From: Acidovorax soli
GTDB lineage: Bacteria > Pseudomonadota > Gammaproteobacteria > Burkholderiales > Burkholderiaceae_C
Assembly: GCF_014207955.1 (NCBI RefSeq)
Contig: NZ_JACHLK010000014.1
Coordinates: forward strand, 124,001 to 188,000
Length of the DNA stretch: 64,000 bases
Direction: 5' to 3'
The notes beneath the pieces were generated by a model. It did no database searches. It was not told the origin of the DNA and saw only the letters and a program-made list of their open reading frames with translations. Every line of letters starts with the position of its first letter. Position 1 is the stretch's first letter. Of the stretch, positions 53,614-63,668 are shown in pieces. The position numbers were made by a program, and so were the translations under genes.

Positions 53614-53982
53614 TTATTTCTTCTGGATGACGCCGCGCGCGTAGCCTCCGTGCGCCGAGGGCAGCACCATGCAGATCATGGCGCGGCCCTGCTGCTTTTC
53701 GAGCTGCTGGACCACGGTGCGCTGCTCATCGTAGTCCTCGCCGGCGCGCAGGTCGGCCGCGCTCTTCTTGATGCGCTTGAGCAGCTCCTGCACCTTGTCG
53801 TCGTTGATGCCGAGGTTGGGGCAGTTCTTGGCCGCGAAATCGGCCGATGCGAGCGCCGAGCCCAGTTGGGCTTCGATGGCTTCGGCTTCGGTCACGTCGG
53901 CGTGGGCGGCGGTGCCCAGCAGCGCCAGGGACAGGCCCAGGAGCAGGCCGGAAAAGGAAGATGGCTTGGAAATAAGGGTCAT
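53614..53982 (-). CDS. Secreted protein of unknown function
   Basis: 122 aa. A signal peptide (about 1-29, cut near TAAHA) precedes a small mature protein with two Cys (KNCPNLG and MICMVLP), which may bond. It ends in GGYARGVIQKK. No family was recognised. The ATG at 53982 is preferred; an in-frame ATG at 54003 adds seven residues. It is convergent with lolA (13 nt). Confidence 0.68.
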   Translation of the reverse strand: MTLISKPSSFSGLLLGLSLALLGTAAHADVTEAEAIEAQLGSALASADFAAKNCPNLGINDDKVQELLKRIKKSAADLRAGEDYDEQRTVVQQLEKQQGRAMICMVLPSAHGGYARGVIQKK

Positions 53983-54023
53983 GGGTGCAATGGTAGGGGA
54001 CATGGACGTTCGGCAGCGCGTGC

Positions 54024-54473
54024 TCACCAGAGGTAGGCCTCGGGCAACTGCCCGGAATGCCTGCGGTGGCGGGTCGGGCGTGCCGCCTTCTTCTCGTTGA
54101 TGACCATTTCGGCGCCGTCGAAGGAGATTTCGGCGCGCCGGGTCAGGGTGCGCCCGCGCACGGTGAACAGCATTTCGATGGTCTTGCCGTCGCTCTCCAT
54201 CTTCCAGGTGCCGTCCAGGCTGCGCAGCTCGTCGATCTCGCCTTTCTTGAGGTAGAGCTTCAACGTGCCGTCGGGCAGGAACTGCACGATGTTGGACGAG
54301 GGCGAATATTCTTCCCACCAGCCCTGCAAGGCCGTGGCGGTATCCTGGGCGACTGCGCCCGCGGCGGCTGGCGTGCCCTGCGCGTGGGCCTGCAGCGCGA
54401 GCCCGCAGAGGGCGAGGCTGGCGGCCAGCGCGATCGGACGCAGCCATGCGAGGTGGTGGAGTGGATGTGCCAT
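54024..54473 (-). CDS. Secreted protein, possible lipocalin-like
   Basis: 149 aa. A signal peptide (about 1-31, cut near AHAQG) precedes a beta-rich domain with QGWWEEYS, FLPDGTLKLYLKK, LDGTWKMESDGKT and RRAEISFDGAEMVI. The alternation suggests a small beta-barrel of lipocalin type, but this is by eye only. A basic Arg/His-rich tail follows. It lies 41 nt from the secreted protein downstream and may share its transcript. Confidence 0.7.
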   Translation of the reverse strand: MAHPLHHLAWLRPIALAASLALCGLALQAHAQGTPAAAGAVAQDTATALQGWWEEYSPSSNIVQFLPDGTLKLYLKKGEIDELRSLDGTWKMESDGKTIEMLFTVRGRTLTRRAEISFDGAEMVINEKKAARPTRHRRHSGQLPEAYLW

Positions 54474-54694
54474 GCGGAGGGTCTCTGGGCGGTTGTCAGC
54501 CCCGCTTTATAGGCGGGAGGCGGGGGCATTCCCGGCAGCGGCCGCGGCATTTCGTGACATTGTTGGCGTTTGCGGTGCGGGCCTGTGTTGGAATCGGGGG
54601 AGGCGTGGCCAGCTTGCGGCTTGCAGCAGGCCGACCGGCCTCCATCTGTGGGGCGGTGCCCCTCTTGCATGCCTGCTTCACCATTGCTTCTTCC

Positions 54695-56038
54695 ATGAGT
54701 TCCTCGCGCAGTCTTTCGTCCCCTTCTTCCGCCGGCGCTGCCCACCAGCCGCTGGCCGAGCGCCTGCGCCCGCGGACGCTGGGCGAGGTGATCGGGCAGC
54801 AGCAGGTGCTCGGGCCCGGCATGCCGCTGCGCCTGGCCTTCGAATCGGGCCGCCCGCACAGCTGCATCCTGTGGGGGCCGCCGGGCGTGGGCAAGACCAC
54901 CATCGCCCGGCTGATGGCCGATGCCTTCGATGCGCAGTTCATCAGCATCAGCGCCGTGCTGGGCGGGGTCAAGGACATCCGCGAAGCCGTGGAGCGGGCC
55001 GAGCTCGCGCGCGACGGCCTCATGCAGCAGCGCACCATCGTCTTCGTCGACGAGGTGCACCGCTTCAACAAGAGCCAGCAGGACGCCTTCCTGCCGCATG
55101 TGGAGAGCGGGCTGTTCACCTTCATCGGTGCGACCACCGAGAACCCCTCGTTCGAGGTCAATTCCGCGCTGCTGTCGCGTGCCGCGGTCTACGTGCTGCA
55201 GCCGCTGTCGGCCGAGGACCTGCAGCAGCTCGTGGCGCTGGCGCAGTCGCACAAGGCCCTGCCGGCCATCGAGCAGGCGGCCATCGACCGGCTTGTGGCC
55301 TATGCCGACGGCGATGCGCGGCGCCTGCTCAACACGCTGGAAACCCTGGCCATGGCGGCCGCGCAGGAGAAGCTGACCGAGATTTCGGACGAATGGCTGC
55401 TCAAGGTGCTGGGCGAGCGCATGCGCCGCTACGACAAGGGAGGCGAGCAGTTCTACGACACCATCAGCGCGCTGCACAAATCCGTGCGTGGCTCGGACCC
55501 CGATGCGGCGCTGTACTGGCTGGTGCGCATGCTTGATGGCGGGGCCGATCCGCGCTACATGGCGCGGCGCCTGGTGCGCATGGCCAGCGAGGACATCGGC
55601 CTGGCCGACCCGCGCGCGCTGCGCCTGGCGCTCGATGCCGCCGAGGTCTACGAGCGCCTGGGCACGCCCGAGGGCGAGCTGGCATTGGCCGAATGCGTGG
55701 TCTACTTGGCCGTGGCGCCCAAGTCGAACGCGGTCTACAAGGCCTACAACGCCGCCCGCGCCTGGGTGAAGCAAGATGGCACGCGCCCGGTGCCCATGCA
55801 CCTGCGCAATGCACCGACCCAGCTCATGAAGCAGCTCGATTACGGCAAGGGCTACCGCTACGCGCACGACGAGGAAGGGGGCTTCGCGGCCGGTGAGAAC
55901 TACCTGCCCGAGGGCATGGAGGCGCCCGGTTTCTACCAGCCGGTGGAGCGCGGGCTCGAAATCAAGATCGCACAAAAACTGCGTGAGCTGCGCGAGCGCA
56001 ACGCAGCGGCCGACGACGCCATCCTTCCCGAGGAGTGA
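54695..56038 (+). CDS. rarA: Replication-associated recombination protein A (AAA+ ATPase)
   Basis: 447 aa. Walker A GPPGVGKTT, Walker B IVFVDEVHRFN and the arginine-finger region are present, with the C-terminal RarA/MgsA tetramerisation domain (RMASEDIGLADP). It acts at stalled replication forks. The ATG gives MSSSRSLSSPSS. A longer in-frame start at 54446 lies in the upstream intergenic region and is rejected. It ends before the liv cluster. Confidence 0.95.
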   Translation: MSSSRSLSSPSSAGAAHQPLAERLRPRTLGEVIGQQQVLGPGMPLRLAFESGRPHSCILWGPPGVGKTTIARLMADAFDAQFISISAVLGGVKDIREAVERAELARDGLMQQRTIVFVDEVHRFNKSQQDAFLPHVESGLFTFIGATTENPSFEVNSALLSRAAVYVLQPLSAEDLQQLVALAQSHKALPAIEQAAIDRLVAYADGDARRLLNTLETLAMAAAQEKLTEISDEWLLKVLGERMRRYDKGGEQFYDTISALHKSVRGSDPDAALYWLVRMLDGGADPRYMARRLVRMASEDIGLADPRALRLALDAAEVYERLGTPEGELALAECVVYLAVAPKSNAVYKAYNAARAWVKQDGTRPVPMHLRNAPTQLMKQLDYGKGYRYAHDEEGGFAAGENYLPEGMEAPGFYQPVERGLEIKIAQKLRELRERNAAADDAILPEE

Positions 56039-56359
56039 GTGCGGCACGGGCGTATGCTGCGCCCGAAACTGCGTTTATGCCGATTTTGCATGACCTTGGT
56101 AATAAGTTTGCTCAGCAATATTCTTGCGTGCATCAAAATAACTTATGTACCCGGGCGGTCACTGATGGACTTGCGAACCCGAGGGAAAACCCCCCCAAAG
56201 CCGCAGAGGGCCTCCTGACACTACTGGCTACAATCCCGTCCACAAACCCGCACAGCTGCATCTCTGGCGGGTTTTTTGCTAGATGGCAGTCGGGCCCACA
56301 AGGCTGTACCGATTCCGGTGCCTGCGCTTGGGGTGCGTTACAAACGAAGGACTTCTCTT
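56039..56359. other. Intergenic region between rarA and livH
   Basis: 321 nt without a gene. It holds the rarA terminator (56244-56277) and an AT-rich stretch (about 56075-56150) likely to include promoter sequence. The binding-protein gene often found before livH is absent. Confidence 0.55.
56244..56277 (+). terminator. Rho-independent terminator between rarA and livH
   Basis: AAACCCGC (56244-56251) pairs with GCGGGTTT (56267-56274) around a 15-nt loop and runs into a T tract. It could also act as an attenuator in the livH leader, since it lies 83 nt before livH. Confidence 0.7.
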
Positions 56360-57289
56360 ATGGACATTTTGCTGCAACAGATCATCAACGGTCTGGTTCT
56401 CGGCAGCATGTACGCCTTGATAGCCTTGGGCTATACGATGGTGTACGGCATTATTCAACTGATCAACTTCGCCCACGGCGAGGTGCTCATGATCGGTGCA
56501 CTCACCAGTTGGAGCTGTATTGGCATGATGCAAGGGGCCATGCCCGGCGCACCTGGCTGGCTGATCCTGCTGCTGGCCACCATCATTGCCTGCGTGGTCG
56601 CAGCCACACTGAACTTCGTGATTGAAAAAGTGGCCTACCGGCCGCTGCGCAGCAGCCCGCGCCTGGCGCCCCTGATCACCGCGATCGGCATGTCCATCCT
56701 GCTGCAGACGCTGGCCATGATCATCTGGAAGCCCAACTACAAGCCCTATCCGACGATGCTGCCAAGCTCGCCGTTCCAGATCGGTGGCGCCTTCATCACC
56801 CCCACGCAGATCCTGATCCTGGGCGTGACCGCGATTGCCCTGGCTTCGCTGGTCTACCTGGTGAACCACACCAACCTGGGCCGTGCCATGCGCGCCACGG
56901 CCGAGAACCCCCGCGTGGCCTCGCTCATGGGCGTCAAGCCCGACATGGTGATCTCGGCCACCTTCATCATCGGCGCTGTGCTGGCGGCCATCGCCGGCAT
57001 CATGTACGCCTCCAACTACGGCACGGCGCAGCACACCATGGGCTTCCTGCCGGGCCTCAAGGCCTTCACGGCGGCCGTGTTCGGTGGCATCGGCAACCTG
57101 GCCGGCGCGGTGGTCGGCGGCATCCTGCTGGGCCTGATCGAAGCCATCGGCTCGGGCTACATCGGCACCCTCACGGGCGGCCTGCTGGGCAGCCACTACA
57201 CCGACATCTTTGCATTCATCGTGCTGATCATCATCCTCACGCTGCGTCCTTCGGGCCTGCTGGGTGAACGTGTGGCCGACCGAGCCTGA
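56360..57289 (+). CDS. livH: Branched-chain amino acid ABC transporter permease LivH
   Basis: 309 aa with 8 membrane helices. Family blocks include GYTMVYGIIQLINFAHGE near the N-terminus and the coupling-loop region ATAENPRVASLMGVKPD. It imports Leu, Ile and Val, or related substrates, with LivM. The ATG at 56360 gives MDILLQQIIN. livM follows after 10 nt. Confidence 0.95.
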   Translation: MDILLQQIINGLVLGSMYALIALGYTMVYGIIQLINFAHGEVLMIGALTSWSCIGMMQGAMPGAPGWLILLLATIIACVVAATLNFVIEKVAYRPLRSSPRLAPLITAIGMSILLQTLAMIIWKPNYKPYPTMLPSSPFQIGGAFITPTQILILGVTAIALASLVYLVNHTNLGRAMRATAENPRVASLMGVKPDMVISATFIIGAVLAAIAGIMYASNYGTAQHTMGFLPGLKAFTAAVFGGIGNLAGAVVGGILLGLIEAIGSGYIGTLTGGLLGSHYTDIFAFIVLIIILTLRPSGLLGERVADRA

Positions 57290-57299
57290 GGACCCTGTC

Positions 57300-58379
<1,080 letters not shown>

Positions 58380-58402
58380 TGAACACCGCAGAAAGTTAGA
58401 AC

Positions 58403-59185
58403 ATGGCAGAGAAATCCAACGATGTGGTGCTGAAGGTCGCCGGCATTTCCAAGCGCTTCGGCGGCTTGCAGGCCCTCTCCGACGTGGGCATCACCATTGA
58501 GCGCGGTCAGGTCTACGGCCTGATCGGCCCCAACGGCGCAGGCAAGACCACCTTCTTCAACGTGATCACCGGCCTGTACACGCCCGACAGCGGCACCTTC
58601 GAGCTCGCGGGCAAGCCCTACGAGCCCACGGCCGTGCACGAAGTGGCCAAGGCGGGCATTGCCCGCACCTTCCAGAACATCCGCCTGTTCGCCGAGATGA
58701 CGGCGCTCGAGAACGTGATGGTGGGCCGCCACATCCGCACCAAGTCCGGCCTGGTGGGTGCGGTGTTCCGCACCAAGGGCTTCAAGGAGGAAGAAGCGGC
58801 CATCGCCAAGCGCGCGCAGGAACTGCTCGACTACGTGGGCATCGGCAAGTTCGCCGACTACAAGGCGCGCACGCTGAGCTATGGCGACCAGCGCCGCCTG
58901 GAAATCGCCCGTGCCCTGGCCACCGACCCCCAGCTGATTGCGCTGGACGAGCCCGCCGCCGGCATGAACGCCACCGAGAAGGTGCAGCTGCGCGAGCTGA
59001 TCGACCGCATCCGCAACGACAACCGCACCATCCTGCTCATCGAGCACGATGTGAAGCTGGTGATGGGCCTGTGCGACCGCGTGACCGTGCTCGACTACGG
59101 CAAGCAGATTGCCGAAGGCAACCCTGCCGAAGTGCAGAAGAACGAAAAAGTGATTGAGGCCTATCTGGGCACCGGAGGACACTGA
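58403..59185 (+). CDS. livG: Branched-chain amino acid ABC transporter ATP-binding protein LivG
   Basis: 260 aa. Walker A is GPNGAGKTTFFN, the signature is LSYGDQRRLEIARAL and Walker B LIALDEPAAGMN. The characteristic LivG insert after the first strand is present. It powers the LivHM pore with LivF. livF begins 2 nt after the stop. Confidence 0.95.
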   Translation: MAEKSNDVVLKVAGISKRFGGLQALSDVGITIERGQVYGLIGPNGAGKTTFFNVITGLYTPDSGTFELAGKPYEPTAVHEVAKAGIARTFQNIRLFAEMTALENVMVGRHIRTKSGLVGAVFRTKGFKEEEAAIAKRAQELLDYVGIGKFADYKARTLSYGDQRRLEIARALATDPQLIALDEPAAGMNATEKVQLRELIDRIRNDNRTILLIEHDVKLVMGLCDRVTVLDYGKQIAEGNPAEVQKNEKVIEAYLGTGGH

Positions 59186-59187
59186 GA

Positions 59188-59916
59188 ATGGCCGAAAAAT
59201 CCAACAAGGTACTGCTGCAGGTCAAGGGCCTGAAGGTGGCCTACGGCGGTATCCAGGCCGTCAAGGGCGTGGACTTCGAAGTGCGCGAAGGCGAACTGGT
59301 CTCGCTGATCGGCTCCAACGGTGCGGGCAAGACCACCACCATGAAGGCCATCACGGGCACGCTGCCCATGGGCGATGGCGACATCGAGTACCTGGGCAAG
59401 AGCATCAAGGGCAAGGGCGCCTGGGACCTGGTCAAGGAGGGCCTGGTCATGGTGCCCGAAGGCCGTGGCGTGTTCGCGCGCATGACCATCACCGAGAACC
59501 TGCAGATGGGCGCCTACATCCGCAAGGACAAGGCGGGCATCCTGGCCGACATCGAGAAGATGTTCACCATCTTCCCGCGCCTGCGCGAGCGCAAGGACCA
59601 GCTGGCCGGCACCATGTCGGGCGGTGAACAGCAGATGCTGGCCATGGGCCGCGCCCTGATGAGCCAGCCCAAGGTGCTGCTGCTGGACGAACCCTCCATG
59701 GGTCTGTCGCCCATCATGGTGGACAAGATCTTCGAGGTGGTGCGTGACGTGTACGCCTTGGGCGTGACCATCGTGCTGGTGGAGCAGAACGCCAGCCGCG
59801 CCCTGGCGATCGCCGACCGCGGCTACGTGATGGAGTCGGGCCTGATCACCATGACCGGCCCGGGCCAGGAGCTGCTGAGCGACCCCAAGGTGCGTGCCGC
59901 CTACCTGGGCGAATAA
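59188..59916 (+). CDS. livF: Branched-chain amino acid ABC transporter ATP-binding protein LivF
   Basis: 242 aa. Walker A GSNGAGKTTTMK, signature MSGGEQQMLAMGRALM and Walker B LLLDEPSMGLSP are present. It is the second ATPase of the system. GGAGG lies upstream. A terminator follows 25 nt after the stop. The Liv binding protein is not in this window. Confidence 0.95.
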   Translation: MAEKSNKVLLQVKGLKVAYGGIQAVKGVDFEVREGELVSLIGSNGAGKTTTMKAITGTLPMGDGDIEYLGKSIKGKGAWDLVKEGLVMVPEGRGVFARMTITENLQMGAYIRKDKAGILADIEKMFTIFPRLRERKDQLAGTMSGGEQQMLAMGRALMSQPKVLLLDEPSMGLSPIMVDKIFEVVRDVYALGVTIVLVEQNASRALAIADRGYVMESGLITMTGPGQELLSDPKVRAAYLGE

Positions 59917-59941
59917 GCCCCCTGGGCGCACCCGCAAGACA

Positions 59942-59965
59942 ATGCCGCCCCCGGGCGGCATTTTT
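59942..59965. terminator. Bidirectional rho-independent terminator after livF
   Basis: ATGCCGCC pairs with GGCGGCAT around a CCCG tetraloop, followed by five T. It separates livF from the convergent beta-barrel gene. Confidence 0.88.
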
Positions 59966-59986
59966 CATGGGGCCTGCCCTGCAGGC

Positions 59987-60598
59987 TCAGTACTTGTACT
60001 GCACGCCCAGCGTGGTCATCTTCACGCCCGCGTTGTCGTCAGCGAAGTGGAACTTGTGGCGTTCCCACTCCACGACGGCAGCCCATTGCTGGTTGAAATT
60101 CCAGCGCGCACCCAGGCCGTAGGACAGGCCGAAGCCACTGTCCTTGCCCGTGGCCACGCCCAGGCCCGAGAAGCCCGTGGTGCGCGTGCGGCCGTAGGTG
60201 GTGCCGACCTTGCCAAAGAGATCGAATTGCTCGTTGAGCGGGGCCCGCCCGATCAGGCTCAGGTTCACGCCCTGGGCCCGGGTCGTGCCGCCCAGGCGGT
60301 GGGCCTTGCCGGCATTCAGGTAGCTCAGCTCCACACCCGCGTTGGGGTGGAAGTAGCCGCCGGTGGAGAGTTTCCAGGCCGAGTCGGAGTCGTCGAAGCC
60401 CAGGCCGGTGCCCGCCGGGCCGGCGCTCAGGTCGTAGTTGGAGCGGCCGCCGCTCAGGCCGATGTAGCCTTGCTGCGTGTACGGGATGACGGAGTCGCGC
60501 TGCTTTTGCGACGTGCTGCCGGTCTGTGCCTGAACGCCGGTGGCGGCACAGGCGGCCGCTAGCAGCCAGGGGATCGTTCTGAGGGGTGAAGATGGCAT
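59987..60598 (-). CDS. OmpA/OmpX-like outer-membrane beta-barrel protein
   Basis: 203 aa. A signal peptide (cut near TGVQAQ) leads to a mature region with alternating barrel strands (GYIGLSGGRSNYDLS, GGYFHPNAGVELSYL, GARWNFNQQWAAVVEW) and a terminal aromatic-ending strand VQYKY, the outer-membrane insertion signal. About eight strands are expected. The ATG at 60598 follows AAGGAC. It resembles small OmpA-type porin-like proteins of Comamonadaceae. Confidence 0.82.
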   Translation of the reverse strand: MPSSPLRTIPWLLAAACAATGVQAQTGSTSQKQRDSVIPYTQQGYIGLSGGRSNYDLSAGPAGTGLGFDDSDSAWKLSTGGYFHPNAGVELSYLNAGKAHRLGGTTRAQGVNLSLIGRAPLNEQFDLFGKVGTTYGRTRTTGFSGLGVATGKDSGFGLSYGLGARWNFNQQWAAVVEWERHKFHFADDNAGVKMTTLGVQYKY

Positions 60599-60800
60599 GG
60601 GGATGTCCTTGGAATGTGGGGTGGTTCGGCGGGTGAGGGCACCCCCGAGGCGAACGCCCAATCTAAGGCGCGTGTCCTCCCGGCCTTGTAGGACGTGGGG
60701 TGGCCGGCGGGTAGGCCCGTCCCGGGCTTGCCTGCCCTGGGCGAAGCCGCTGCCATGGGCCTGGGGCCGGCCTGCAACGGCCCGCCGGTTAAACTCGCGG

Positions 60801-60840
60801 CAGTCACGTTGGCGTCATGGGTTTGTCATGGCGTCGTCAT
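60801..60840 (+). promoter_or_regulatory. Four phased Pho-box half-sites upstream of DUF47-Pit operon
   Basis: GTCAC or GTCAT occurs at 60803, 60814, 60825 and 60836, exactly 11 nt apart, each preceded by a degenerate dinucleotide as in the PhoB CTGTCAY 7-mer. Two Pho boxes in tandem fit this spacing. The array ends 38 nt before the DUF47 ATG, overlapping the likely promoter. Confidence 0.72.
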
Positions 60841-60878
60841 TTCCAAGAAATCACACCCCCGTTCCAGGAGCCTCTTCC

Positions 60879-61526
60879 ATGCTGTTTGCCAAGCTGTTGC
60901 CACGCGAAGGCAACTTTTTCGAAATGTTCAACCAGCATGCGGACCGCATCGTGGAAGCGGCTCGCGCCTTCTCGCAACTGGTGGCGAACTACAACGACCC
61001 CCACCTGCGCGACAAGTACAACCAGGACGTGGACAACGCCGAGCGCGCGGCCGACCGCGTGACGCACGAGGTCAACAAGGCCATCCACAAGACCTTCATC
61101 ACCCCCATCGATCGCGAGCAGATCCACACGCTCATCAACACCATGGACGACGTGGCCGACCTGATCCAGGATTCGGCCGAAACCATGGCGCTGTACGACG
61201 TGCGCCACATGACGGACGAGATCACGCGCCTCACCGACCTGAGCCTCAAGTGCTGCGAGCGCCTGCGCGATGCCGTGAAGCTGCTCGACAAGATCGCCGA
61301 TCCCTCGGTGGCCGAGGCCGCGCTCAAGACCTGCGAGGAAATCGACCGCCTCGAGGGCGATGCCGACCGCGTCATGCGCAGCGCCATGAGCAAGCTGTTC
61401 CGCGAAGAGCCCGATGTGCGCGAGGTGATCAAGCTCAAGGCGATCTACGAACTGCTGGAAACCATCACCGACAAGTGCGAGGACGTGGCCAATTGCATCG
61501 AGGGCATCGTCCTCGAGAACTCCTGA
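60879..61526 (+). CDS. DUF47 (PhoU-like) phosphate transport accessory protein
   Basis: 215 aa, all helical, with PhoU-like repeats (INTMDDVADLIQDSAETM and LLETITDKCEDVANCIEG). DUF47 genes are regularly paired with Pit transporters and are thought to regulate them. CCAGGAG precedes the ATG at 60879. Pit follows after 18 nt. The Sinorhizobium orfA-pit pair is the best-known homologue and is PhoB-controlled. Confidence 0.92.
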   Translation: MLFAKLLPREGNFFEMFNQHADRIVEAARAFSQLVANYNDPHLRDKYNQDVDNAERAADRVTHEVNKAIHKTFITPIDREQIHTLINTMDDVADLIQDSAETMALYDVRHMTDEITRLTDLSLKCCERLRDAVKLLDKIADPSVAEAALKTCEEIDRLEGDADRVMRSAMSKLFREEPDVREVIKLKAIYELLETITDKCEDVANCIEGIVLENS

Positions 61527-61544
61527 TCGGCAGGGCTCAGCAGC

Positions 61545-62555
61545 ATGGAAACCGTACAAGCAGCCCTGTGGGTTGTCGTCCTGCTCGTGGCGCTCGCTCT
61601 CCTGTTCGACTTCATGAACGGGTTCCACGATGCCGCCAACTCGATCGCCACGGTGGTCTCCACCGGCGTGCTCAAGCCCGCGCAAGCGGTGCTGTTCGCG
61701 GCATTCTTCAATTTCGTGGCCATCTTCGTGTTCCACCTGAGCGTGGCTGCCACCGTGGGCAAGGGCATCGTGCAGCCCGGCATCGTGGACACGCACGTGG
61801 TCTTCGGCGCCCTGGTGGGCGCCATCACCTGGAACGTCATCACCTGGTACTACGGCATCCCCAGCAGCTCCTCGCATGCGCTGATCGGCGGCATCGTGGG
61901 CGCTGTGATCGCCAAGGCCGGCGCGAGCGCACTGATTTCCACCGGCATCCTCAAGACCGTGGCCTTCATCTTCGTCTCGCCGCTGCTGGGCTTTGCCCTG
62001 GGCTCGCTGATGATGGTGGCTGTGGCCTGGATCTTCCGGCGCTCCCGGCCGAGCAAGGTGGACAAATGGTTCCGGCGCCTGCAGCTGGTCTCTGCAGGTG
62101 CCTACAGCCTGGGCCACGGCGGCAACGACGCGCAAAAGACCATCGGCATCATCTGGCTGCTGCTGATCGCCACCGGCTACGCGTCGACGACCGATGCCTC
62201 GCCCCCGACCTGGACCATCGTGAGCTGCTATGTGGCCATCGGCCTCGGGACCATGTTCGGCGGCTGGCGCATCGTCAAGACCATGGGCCAGAAGATCACC
62301 AAGCTCAAGCCCGTGGGCGGCTTCTGCGCCGAGACGGGTGGAGCGCTCACCCTGTTCCTGGCCACCACGTTGGGCATTCCGGTCTCCACCACGCATACCA
62401 TCACCGGCGCCATCGTCGGTGTGGGCTCCACCCAGCGCGCCAGCGCCGTGCGCTGGGGGGTGGCCGGCAACATCGTCTGGGCCTGGGTGCTCACCATTCC
62501 GGCCAGCGCCTTCGTGGCAGCGATTGCCTACTGGGTGAGCCTGCAGCTGTACTGA
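61545..62555 (+). CDS. pit: Inorganic phosphate transporter, Pit family
   Basis: 336 aa with about 10 membrane helices. The two PitA repeats are seen as DFMNGFHDAANSIATVVST and SLGHGGNDAQKTIGII, the latter with the conserved GxND. It moves metal phosphate with protons at low affinity. It is co-transcribed with DUF47. A strong terminator follows. Confidence 0.95.
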   Translation: METVQAALWVVVLLVALALLFDFMNGFHDAANSIATVVSTGVLKPAQAVLFAAFFNFVAIFVFHLSVAATVGKGIVQPGIVDTHVVFGALVGAITWNVITWYYGIPSSSSHALIGGIVGAVIAKAGASALISTGILKTVAFIFVSPLLGFALGSLMMVAVAWIFRRSRPSKVDKWFRRLQLVSAGAYSLGHGGNDAQKTIGIIWLLLIATGYASTTDASPPTWTIVSCYVAIGLGTMFGGWRIVKTMGQKITKLKPVGGFCAETGGALTLFLATTLGIPVSTTHTITGAIVGVGSTQRASAVRWGVAGNIVWAWVLTIPASAFVAAIAYWVSLQLY

Positions 62556-62573
62556 TCCGCGGCATGCACCCCC

Positions 62574-62611
62574 AAAAAAAAGCCCCCGGGATCGCTTCCG
62601 GGGGCTTTTTT
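62574..62611. terminator. Bidirectional rho-independent terminator after pit
   Basis: A run of A, then AAGCCCCCGG paired with CCGGGGGCTT around a short loop, and six T. It serves pit (plus) and the TM2 gene (minus). Confidence 0.93.
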
Positions 62612-62628
62612 CTGTGGGGGTCTGGCCG

Positions 62629-63075
62629 CTACTGCGAGATCTTGCGCGCCTCTTCGATCTGGTATTCGAAATAGCGCTGAAAGCTGAAGGCGATGCTCGC
62701 CATCAGCACCGTGGTGCCCAGCAGCAGCGAGACCACGATGGCGCCGATGGTGAGCCAGCGGGTCTGGCCAGCAGGGGCTTCCTGGGCGGCCGAGGGGTTG
62801 AAGCGCGCATTCCAGCGCTCGGGTGTCATCAGCCCGTAGAGGATGGCCCTGAGGGCGCAGCCCGCGATGGTGAAACCCAGCAAGGGGATCAGCATCCAGC
62901 TGGTGTGGTCGTCCTGGCCGAATTGCTGCACGCGCTGGATGCCGTACAGCCCCAGCGCCGTGGGAATGGGCAGCAGCCAGCCCAGCATGTCGCCCATGCC
63001 ATGCAGGTAGAAGCGGTGCAGGCCCAGGGGGCCGCCGAGGAAGGCCAGCCAGGCGGCCAGGGTCTTGTTTTTCAT
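62629..63075 (-). CDS. TM2 domain protein
   Basis: 148 aa. The first segment AAWLAFLGGPLGLHRFYLHG is the TM2 signature, followed by the second helix of the pair. A third and fourth hydrophobic segment lie at about 60-80 and 105-130. Function unknown. It follows the GNAT gene by 8 nt and likely shares its transcript. Confidence 0.82.
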   Translation of the reverse strand: MKNKTLAAWLAFLGGPLGLHRFYLHGMGDMLGWLLPIPTALGLYGIQRVQQFGQDDHTSWMLIPLLGFTIAGCALRAILYGLMTPERWNARFNPSAAQEAPAGQTRWLTIGAIVVSLLLGTTVLMASIAFSFQRYFEYQIEEARKISQ

Positions 63076-63083
63076 GGGGTGGA

Positions 63084-63605
63084 TTATTCCGGCGAAGTGG
63101 TGTCGCCCGCGCCCAGGGTCTTTTCCATGAGCACGATGTCGCGCCAGGCGCCGAACTTCCAGCCCATGGAGCGCAGCACGCCCGCCTCGGTGAAGCCCAG
63201 GGCGCGGTGCACGCCGATGGAGCCGGCATTGGCCGAGTCGCCGATCACCGCCAGCAGCTTGCGCACACCGGCCGCTTCGGCCTGCACGATGAGTTCGGCC
63301 AGCAGTTGCCGGCCCAGGCCCATGCCGCGGGCGCTGTCGGCCACGTAGATGGAGTCCTCGGCCGAGAAGCGGTAGGCCGGGCGCGGCTTGAACCAGTTGG
63401 CGTAGGCAAAGCCCAGCACCTGTCCGTCCTGTTCAGCGACCAGCCAGGGCAGGCCGCGGCCCAGCACATCGGTGCGGCGGCCTGCCATGTCGGCCTCCGA
63501 CGGGGGATCGATCTCGAAGGTGCCCGTGCCGTGCAGCACGTGGTGGGCGTAGATGGCGGTGATGGCGGGCAGGTCGGCGTCGGTGCTCGGGCGGATGGTG
63601 GGCAT
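63084..63605 (-). CDS. GNAT N-acetyltransferase (phosphinothricin/methionine-sulfone type)
   Basis: 173 aa. The acetyl-CoA-binding motif is ARGMGLGRQLL, with the preceding DSIYVADSA and the later NAGSIGVHRALGFTEAGVL. This layout is typical of PAT/MddA-type acetyltransferases acting on amino-acid-like substrates. The ATG gives MPTIRPSTDA; an in-frame ATG 33 nt upstream is possible. It is divergent from rpsP (193 nt). Confidence 0.9.
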   Translation of the reverse strand: MPTIRPSTDADLPAITAIYAHHVLHGTGTFEIDPPSEADMAGRRTDVLGRGLPWLVAEQDGQVLGFAYANWFKPRPAYRFSAEDSIYVADSARGMGLGRQLLAELIVQAEAAGVRKLLAVIGDSANAGSIGVHRALGFTEAGVLRSMGWKFGAWRDIVLMEKTLGAGDTTSPE

Positions 63606-63668
63606 TGCTGCTAAAGGCGCTTTGTGCGGGGCCATCAAAGTGTATGGCACGCTTTTCGGGGAAAGGGA

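Noticed and set aside
54446..54694. N-terminal extension of RarA
   Set aside because: The extra residues are Gly/Arg-rich without homology, and the region overlaps the promoter of the divergent secreted-protein gene.
56160..56280. tRNA gene in front of livH
   Set aside because: No cloverleaf with T-loop GTTCGA-type sequence could be drawn; the stem is a terminator-like hairpin.
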